Shown here: in pieces, positions 6,251 through 10,758 of the stretch
How the letters are laid out: each line of letters starts with the position of its first letter
How positions within the stretch are numbered: position 1 is the first letter of the stretch
From: Spirochaetales bacterium
Lineage (GTDB): Bacteria; Spirochaetota; Spirochaetia; Sphaerochaetales; Sphaerochaetaceae
Direction of reading: 5' to 3'
DNA: 10,758 bases
Assembly: GCA_017475725.1 (NCBI GenBank)
Contig: JAFVFA010000204.1
Location: 1 to 10,758 of the forward strand
Made by a program: the position numbers and the translations under genes
Notes under the pieces: model-generated
Database searches by the model: none
What the model was told of the DNA's origin: nothing
The model's input: only the letters and a program-made list of their open reading frames with translations

Positions 6251-7993
6251 ATGAAAAACATATTAAGCGTAAACGACAAGGTTCTACGCAGGCGCAACCT
6301 CAGAACAGTATGCTCTGAGGTTGTTCTGTTGTTAGTGTCCGCATTTGTACTCTCAATGGCCCATCCGAGCTTCATTTCGAGGACCGGATTCGGGATGCTT
6401 GCCATGATAGCCCTGATTCCGGTGTTCGCTGTGATAAAGAACACAAGCTGGAGGCTGGTGGGGGTATATGGATTCCTGTTCGGATTCGTCTACTATGCCA
6501 TATTCAACTATTGGCTCACATCGTTCCACCCGTTCGCCATACTGATAGTGACCCTGATCAAGGGTGCCGAGATGGTGCCTCTGTTCTTTGCCCTCAAGGC
6601 TGCGGACAGATGGCTGGGCGATGTCCTGAAAGGCCGCCTTGTGCACGTCATCCAGTCGGTTTTCTGGGTTGCATACGCCTACCTTTCACAGAACTGGTTC
6701 GCCGGCTATCCCTACGGCACGGTGGCCTATGCCTTCTACAACTACAAGGTCCTCATACAGTTCGTCGACCTGTTCGGCATCTGGGGCCTGACCTTCATGA
6801 TGACGTTGCCTCAGGCCTTCCTCGGCAACTGGTGCTGCGACCACTTCAGCAAAACCCGCGTGGAGCATTCCGATGGCCTCTGGCGCCACATCCTGTTCCA
6901 CAAGGTCACGTTGATCATCTACGTGGTTCTGGTCCTTGCCCAGGTCATCTACGGAATGGTGTCGCTCAGCTTCTGGAGGAATGCCGATGAGGACGAATCG
7001 TTCCGCGTTGCCACAGTGCAGCACAACGCCGACTCCTGGAAGGGCGGCTACGACACATACAAGAGGAACTTCATAAACCTTGAGAAGATGTCCCTTGAGG
7101 CGATGCTGCAGAAACCGGACCTGATAGTCTGGTCTGAGACTGCCTTCGTCCCGTCTGTGGACTGGTACACCAACTACCCGTACGAGGGTGATGACGAGGG
7201 CTCCGGGTTCGACTATCTGCGCAAGATCCAGAACCTTGTGAACGACTTCGTCAAGTTCGGTACGGAGCTGGACATCCCGCTTCTGACCGGAAACCCGTCC
7301 AGCACAATCAAGGACGAGAGCCTTCCGCCGTATGACGAGGAAGGGAACTGGAACAAGAAAGTCTACAATTCGGTCATTCTCTTCGATGATGGAGAGATCA
7401 AGACCCAGTACCTGAAGCAGCACCTTGTGCCGTTCACCGAGCACTTCCCGTACGAGAAGCAGCTTCCGTGGCTGTACAACCTGCTCAAGGCGAACGACTA
7501 CCACTGGTGGGAGAAGGGCACTGAGCCCGTGGTCTTCGAGACCTCCAACGGCATAACGTTCTCCACTCCAATCTGCTTCGAGGATGTCTTCGGCGATGTC
7601 TGCGCCGGCTTCATCGCAAACGGCGCCGATCTGCTGATCAACATGACGAACGACTCCTGGTCGGGCTCTGAGGCCGCGGAGCGCCAGCACATGGCCATGG
7701 CGGTCTTCAGGTCCGTCGAGAACAGAAGGACAACTCTGCGCGGCACCAACAGCGGCATGACCTGCCTGATCACCCCAGATGGTACCATCCAGGGCGAGAT
7801 GACCCCGTTCAAGATGGGTTGGAAGATCTGGACCGTCCCCGTCTACAGCGGAGAGACCTACGGAACCACGCTCTACACCCGGACTGTTGACCTTAGCGCA
7901 CACATCTGTGTCTGGGTCTCCTGGGCCATCCTGGCCTGCGGTCTGGTCCTTGTTGTCCTCAAGGCGGTCAGGAGAAAGAAAGCGGCTGGATGA
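6251..7993 (+). CDS. lnt: Apolipoprotein N-acyltransferase
   Basis: The 580-residue integral membrane enzyme adds the third acyl chain to the N-terminal cysteine of lipoproteins, using phospholipid as donor. The N-terminal half has about six hydrophobic segments, and a last one lies near the C-terminus (ICVWVSWAILACGLVLVVL). Between them is a nitrilase-like domain. By alignment with E. coli Lnt the triad is E296 (LIVWSETAFVPS), K389 (YLKQHLVPFTE) and C442 (STPICFEDVFGD); NMTNDSWSG and AVFRSVENRR also fit. It is longer than the E. coli protein (512), partly through an insertion with an acidic YEGDDEGSGF stretch. ATG 6251 is chosen over TTG 6239 because GGA lies seven bases upstream and the product then begins MKNILS, though the ribosome site is weak. 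It lies 42 nt after the HU gene with no terminator between, so co-transcription is likely. Confidence 0.93.
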   Translation: MKNILSVNDKVLRRRNLRTVCSEVVLLLVSAFVLSMAHPSFISRTGFGMLAMIALIPVFAVIKNTSWRLVGVYGFLFGFVYYAIFNYWLTSFHPFAILIVTLIKGAEMVPLFFALKAADRWLGDVLKGRLVHVIQSVFWVAYAYLSQNWFAGYPYGTVAYAFYNYKVLIQFVDLFGIWGLTFMMTLPQAFLGNWCCDHFSKTRVEHSDGLWRHILFHKVTLIIYVVLVLAQVIYGMVSLSFWRNADEDESFRVATVQHNADSWKGGYDTYKRNFINLEKMSLEAMLQKPDLIVWSETAFVPSVDWYTNYPYEGDDEGSGFDYLRKIQNLVNDFVKFGTELDIPLLTGNPSSTIKDESLPPYDEEGNWNKKVYNSVILFDDGEIKTQYLKQHLVPFTEHFPYEKQLPWLYNLLKANDYHWWEKGTEPVVFETSNGITFSTPICFEDVFGDVCAGFIANGADLLINMTNDSWSGSEAAERQHMAMAVFRSVENRRTTLRGTNSGMTCLITPDGTIQGEMTPFKMGWKIWTVPVYSGETYGTTLYTRTVDLSAHICVWVSWAILACGLVLVVLKAVRRKKAAG

Positions 7994-8045
7994 TTGCACG
8001 TGGCGCTGCAGTTTTGCAGGTCAGTCAGCCTGACAGATGAAGCGG

Positions 8046-8083
8046 CTTATCTTTTTTGCCGTTTTTTCGGTCAAAAAGATAAG
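8046..8083 (+). promoter_or_regulatory. Long AT-rich hairpin after lnt, competing with the next hairpin
   Basis: CTTATCTTTTT (8046-8056) pairs with AAAAAGATAAG (8073-8083) over 11 bp. A one-base mismatch follows, then GCCG (8058-8061) pairs with CGGT (8068-8071) around a six-T loop. Its 3' arm is also the 5' arm of the hairpin at 8074-8095, so only one of the two can form at a time. Confidence 0.6.
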
Positions 8084-8098
8084 ATTTTATCTTTTTTT
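8074..8098 (+). terminator. Rho-independent terminator after lnt
   Basis: AAAAGATAA (8074-8082) pairs with TTATCTTTT (8087-8095) over 9 bp with a GATT loop, followed by more T residues. The stem has a single G-C pair, so it is weak; the T tract and position support termination. Confidence 0.5.
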
Positions 8099-8099
8099 A

Positions 8100-8127
8100 T
8101 TGATTTTAGACGAAAAAAGATTACAAT
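8100..8127 (+). promoter_or_regulatory. Candidate promoter giving a leaderless mRNA for the 8134 gene
   Basis: TTGATT (8100-8105) and TACAAT (8122-8127) are 16 bases apart. Transcription would start near 8134, the A of the ATG. No Shine-Dalgarno sequence is present before that ATG. Confidence 0.5.
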
Positions 8128-8133
8128 CTGAAT

Positions 8134-9018
8134 ATGAACAAGACTGTAATCACAGAGATACTTGAGAAAACTGCAGAGGAACTTGATAGCTTCATTAAAA
8201 CTGTGCATCCATCCGACATGACATTGAACTTGAAGATGCCGAATGGAAAGCCTGCGTTCTACTGTCGCTTCAAGGACGGTAGACAGGTCTATGTCAATCA
8301 GTCTGACACCAAGCAGATCCAGGAGCTGGCATCCCTTTACGTCAACAAGAAGCTGAAATCCGCTGCCATTATTGAGAAGAGACAGCTTGAGGTTTGTCTG
8401 GCTGTCCTTGAGAAGGATCCTGACAAAAGTGACATCGACAAGGTCATGGAGAGCATCCCGGCGGTCATAAAAGAGAATGCGGTGCTGACTGAGCTTACGG
8501 AAGAAGGCTTTGCAAGGAAGTGGCAGGAAAGCAACGGCCTCACAAAAAGGCGGCGGAAGAATGCAAAGGATGACTACCACAAGTATGAGACGATGCGTGG
8601 GGACTATGTCGGCTCCAAGAGCGAGGTGATGATAGCTGACAGGCTGTTCCAGAAGGGAATCCCCTACGTCTATGAGCCGGCATTCAATCCGAGTGCCACA
8701 ATAGACAAGACTGATGTCATGTATGACGATTTCGGCAACATAATAGGCTATGGATCAATGGACTTCGATCCTTGGGACAGCGATACCATCCATCCTGATT
8801 TCCAGGTGCTGAACAGGAGAACCCGGAAAGTGTATTTCTGGGAGCATCTCGGGAAGATGGATGACCCTGATTACTGCAAAAGGAACTTCAACAGATTCAT
8901 GCGCATCATTGATGCCGGGTACACGATAGGAGAGGACCTTCTTGTGACCCATGAGGACTCCAGGCACCCGCTTCTTCCGCAGAGCATAGATGAGATAATA
9001 GACAAGTACCTGAAGTGA
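8134..9018 (+). CDS. Uncharacterised protein with PD-(D/E)XK nuclease-like C-terminal features
   Basis: The 294-residue product has no signal peptide or membrane segment and should be cytoplasmic. I do not recognise a named family. The N-terminal half is helical and charged (about 1-150), with a very basic KRRRKN near 140. The C-terminal half has the layout of a PD-(D/E)XK-type nuclease: SKSEVMIADRLFQ with E164, then YVYEPAF, HPDF with D222, and VYFWEHLG with E237, followed by a helix and the closing DLLVTHED strand. The usual EXK lysine is replaced: the residues after E237 are H and L, as in some helicase-associated relatives that show an E-H/Y-L/F-G motif. Nuclease activity is inferred, and the substrate is unknown. 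The gene has its own promoter with a probable leaderless start, AT-rich flanks and a broken gene downstream, so it may be a mobile or accessory insertion. Confidence 0.7.
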   Translation: MNKTVITEILEKTAEELDSFIKTVHPSDMTLNLKMPNGKPAFYCRFKDGRQVYVNQSDTKQIQELASLYVNKKLKSAAIIEKRQLEVCLAVLEKDPDKSDIDKVMESIPAVIKENAVLTELTEEGFARKWQESNGLTKRRRKNAKDDYHKYETMRGDYVGSKSEVMIADRLFQKGIPYVYEPAFNPSATIDKTDVMYDDFGNIIGYGSMDFDPWDSDTIHPDFQVLNRRTRKVYFWEHLGKMDDPDYCKRNFNRFMRIIDAGYTIGEDLLVTHEDSRHPLLPQSIDEIIDKYLK

Positions 9019-9360
9019 ACGACATCCAATCGAGCCGATGCCGCGGTTGTCTTGAAGGCGGCAGAGAAGGCTGCTTGGAAAGCTCTTGGTTTATTATCCT
9101 TTACTTCCTTGAAAAACGATAAAGGCGATGATGAGGAATGGAATGTCTTCAACATCAGGATGGGAATCGCTGCAGAGGCTGCAGTAGGCTACAGCATCAA
9201 TGATGAGATAGCTGTAACCCTTGGAGGCAAGTTCGCCTGGCATTTCCTCAACACTGACGAGAAGACAAAAAAGAACATTTCCTTGTTTAAAGACGTGTTT
9301 GACGGGAAATACTTCCAGTACGGTTTCGATGTCTTTGCAGGCGTGACATACAGCTTCTGA
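9019..9360 (+). pseudogene. 3' remnant of an outer-membrane beta-barrel protein gene
   Basis: The frame after the stop of the preceding gene stays open to TGA at 9358-9360. From about 9100 on it encodes alternating strands such as FNIRMGIAAEAAVGYSI, DEIAVTLGGKFAWHF and QYGFDVFAGVTYSF. The terminal aromatic residue is the C-terminal signature of beta-barrel outer-membrane proteins recognised by the BAM machinery. Only about the last four strands are present, with no signal peptide, no ribosome site and only a TTG (9052) as possible start. The upstream part (9019-9100) does not look like a barrel. The simplest reading is the 3' end of a barrel gene whose 5' part was lost when the neighbouring DNA changed. 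A short expressed protein from TTG 9052 (102 residues) is less likely. Confidence 0.6.
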
Positions 9361-9384
9361 AAAAGACAGCCATATAGGTTCAGG

Positions 9385-9426
9385 GGGACTGCGCAGTTCA
9401 AAAAGCGCGGTCCCTTTTCCTTTTTG
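9385..9426 (+). terminator. Rho-independent terminator after the beta-barrel remnant
   Basis: GGGACTGCGC (9385-9394) pairs with GCGCGGTCCC (9405-9414) over 10 bp with one G-T pair and an AGTTCAAAAA loop, followed by TTTTCCTTTTTG. This is the strongest terminator in the window and looks like one that served the intact barrel gene. Confidence 0.85.
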
Positions 9427-9438
9427 TCTCCCAAGCGA

Positions 9439-9466
9439 TTGAACATGGAACTGCCTTTAATATAAA
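9439..9466 (+). promoter_or_regulatory. Promoter for the MscS-type channel gene
   Basis: TTGAAC (9439-9444) and TATAAA (9461-9466) are 16 bases apart, giving a start near 9472 and a leader of about 38 bases that contains AGGAGG at 9496-9501. Confidence 0.6.
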
Positions 9467-9510
9467 TTATCAGATGAAAATTTGCATTTTTATTCAGGAG
9501 GAATACTGAT

Positions 9511-10350
9511 ATGGAAGAAGCTACTGCAGCAACAACTTCTAATGCCGGCATTCTTGAGTCTCTCAAGAACTGGGCAATGACAAGCGGAATCAAGATCGTC
9601 ATAGCCCTCATCATCATGATCATCGCATTCAAGCTGATCAAGGTCGTGTCCAGAAGGATCGAGAAGAAGCTCAACAAGAGCGAGAAGTTCGACCAGACAA
9701 TCACAAGGACCCTTGCCTATGCAGGTCGCATCGTGGCAAAGATCGTCGTGCTCTGCTGCCTGATCGGCTACCTTGGAATTGACACAACAGGCCTTGCGGC
9801 ACTGATCGCATCACTCGGTGTCGGAATCGGCATGGCAGTCAACGGCGCTCTCTCCAACTTCGCCGGTGGAATCCTCATCCTTGCAACACGCCCGTTCAAG
9901 ATCGGCGACTACATTGCAGCACAGGGAACTGAGGGTGTGGTAGAGGACATCAAGATCGTCTCCACAACAATCGTCACACTCGACAACAAGGTCGTCCACC
10001 TTCCGAACGGCGCTCTCTCAAGCGGTTCGATCACAAACTACACAGAGAAGGACATCCGCCGTGTCGACCTGAACTTCTCCGTTGCAGGCAACGATCCTGA
10101 GCTGGTCAAGAAGCTCATCAGAGAGGTCTGCGATGCGGATGAGAAGGTCCTGAAGGATCCGGCAACATTCGTCAGAGTCAGCGACTACGGTGCAGGAAAC
10201 GGCGTCAAGGTCACAATGAGGGCATGGACGAAGTCCTCCCAGTACTGGGACACATACTTCGATCTTCTCAGCGGTGTCCAGAAGGCTTTCGAGGCCAACA
10301 ACATCGTGATCCCATTCAACCAGCTGGACGTTCACATCAAGAACAACTGA
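9511..10350 (+). CDS. mscS: Small-conductance mechanosensitive channel, MscS family
   Basis: The 279-residue product matches E. coli MscS in length (286) and layout. MscS is an inner-membrane heptamer that opens under membrane tension and releases solutes during osmotic downshock. Visible here are TM1 (about 25-45), TM2 (about 70-90) and the pore helix TM3 (about 94-120) with the glycine/alanine pattern SLGVGIGMAVNGALSNFAGG. The beta-domain follows, with TRPFKIGDYI, the GVVEDIKIVSTTI strand, HLPNG and ITNYT. A cytoplasmic alpha/beta domain ends in NNIVIPFNQLDVHI. AGGAGG lies nine bases before the ATG. Codon use is of the highly expressed type (Thr mostly ACA). A phenylacetate-CoA-ligase-like gene begins 4 nt after the stop. 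Confidence 0.94.
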   Translation: MEEATAATTSNAGILESLKNWAMTSGIKIVIALIIMIIAFKLIKVVSRRIEKKLNKSEKFDQTITRTLAYAGRIVAKIVVLCCLIGYLGIDTTGLAALIASLGVGIGMAVNGALSNFAGGILILATRPFKIGDYIAAQGTEGVVEDIKIVSTTIVTLDNKVVHLPNGALSSGSITNYTEKDIRRVDLNFSVAGNDPELVKKLIREVCDADEKVLKDPATFVRVSDYGAGNGVKVTMRAWTKSSQYWDTYFDLLSGVQKAFEANNIVIPFNQLDVHIKNN

Positions 10351-10354
10351 CAAG

Positions 10355-10758
10355 ATGGAGAAATACTACCAGAAGGACATGGAATGTGCCTCCAGGGACG
10401 AGATCAGACGTCTGCAGGACGAAAGGCTCGTCTCCCAGGTGCGCCATGTCTGGGACAATGTCCCATACTACAGAAGGAAGATGGAGCAGGCCGGTGTATG
10501 CCCGGATGACATCCGGGGGATCTCGGACCTGCACAAGCTTCCGTTCCTTACCAAGGACGATCTCAGGGAGTCATATCCTGACGGCCTGAGAGGCGTCCCC
10601 AGGAAGGACTGCGTCAGGATCCATTCCACAAGCGGAACCACCGGAAAGCGTGTTGTGGCCTACTACACACGTGATGACCTGGAGCTGTGGAACGACTGCG
10701 TCGCAAGGGCCCTTGTGGCCGCGGACGTGTCCGCAGATGACGTTGTCCAGGTCTGCTA
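10355..10758 (+). CDS. Phenylacetate-CoA ligase-like adenylate-forming enzyme (5' part)
   Basis: The frame begins at ATG 10355 and runs off the window after about 134 residues, out of a usual length near 430. The N-terminus reads MEKYYQKDMECASRDEIRR, followed by VPYYRRKMEQAGV and LHKLPFLTKDDLRESYP. The AMP-binding P-loop STSGTTGKRVVAYYT follows, typical of PaaK-type enzymes that activate aryl or other carboxylic acids to CoA thioesters through an acyl-AMP. The start is supported by the position of the YYQ motif, though the ribosome site is weak. The 4-nt gap to mscS suggests translational coupling. Whether it acts on phenylacetate, indoleacetate or another acid cannot be decided from this part. 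In anaerobes PaaK homologues often serve aromatic amino-acid fermentation. Confidence 0.9.
   Translation, partial: MEKYYQKDMECASRDEIRRLQDERLVSQVRHVWDNVPYYRRKMEQAGVCPDDIRGISDLHKLPFLTKDDLRESYPDGLRGVPRKDCVRIHSTSGTTGKRVVAYYTRDDLELWNDCVARALVAADVSADDVVQVC

Noticed and set aside
6686..7999. 437-codon open frame on the minus strand opposite lnt
   Set aside because: It lies entirely opposite a well-supported gene and has no recognisable domain. Such frames stay open because the sense gene rarely uses TTA, CTA and TCA codons.
8006..8034. Two small stems (CTGCA/TGCAG and GTCAG/CTGAC) just after lnt
   Set aside because: Each has only five base pairs and no T tract directly after it, so I do not call them terminators or an attachment site.
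8871..9155. 94-codon minus-strand frame across the end of the nuclease-like gene
   Set aside because: It has no ribosome site and no recognisable features, and it spans a coding gene and the breakpoint region on the opposite strand.

Overview
The window looks like a chromosomal segment from a spirochaete, probably a gut-associated relative of Treponema or Sphaerochaeta. The base composition is moderately GC-rich. The best clue is the run ribosomal protein S20 (rpsT), HU-family DNA-binding protein, apolipoprotein N-acyltransferase (lnt), an order I recall from Treponema pallidum. A diderm lifestyle fits the lnt gene and the C-terminal piece of an outer-membrane beta-barrel. The assignment rests on synteny and protein families, not on a database search. 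All genes supported here lie on the plus strand.

Layout. (1) Positions 1-3422 form an apparent secretion operon: the C-terminal part of a sugar-type ABC solute-binding protein, a secreted staphylococcal-nuclease-like protein with two probable OB-fold domains, and a secreted protein with three tandem OB-like repeats. It ends at a strong hairpin at 3450-3469. (2) Positions 3507-5472 hold an acyl-ACP thioesterase with its own promoter, then a PSP1/RicT-family protein that may be translated from a leaderless mRNA. (3) Positions 5461-7993 hold rpsT, the HU gene and lnt. (4) Positions 7994-9510 are an accessory-looking patch: AT-rich mutually exclusive hairpins, an uncharacterised protein with PD-(D/E)XK-nuclease-like features, and a remnant of an outer-membrane beta-barrel gene, closed by a strong terminator. 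(5) Positions 9439-10758 hold a small MscS-type mechanosensitive channel followed 4 nt later by the start of a phenylacetate-CoA-ligase-like gene that runs off the window.

How the parts may work together. The first operon suggests a surface or periplasmic module that combines substrate capture, nuclease activity and OB-fold binding domains; a role in extracellular nucleic-acid scavenging is inference. The thioesterase and lnt both concern acyl chains but are in different transcription units. The most unusual items are the nuclease/OB-repeat operon, the accessory patch between lnt and mscS, and two promoters placed so that transcription should begin at or next to the start codon.
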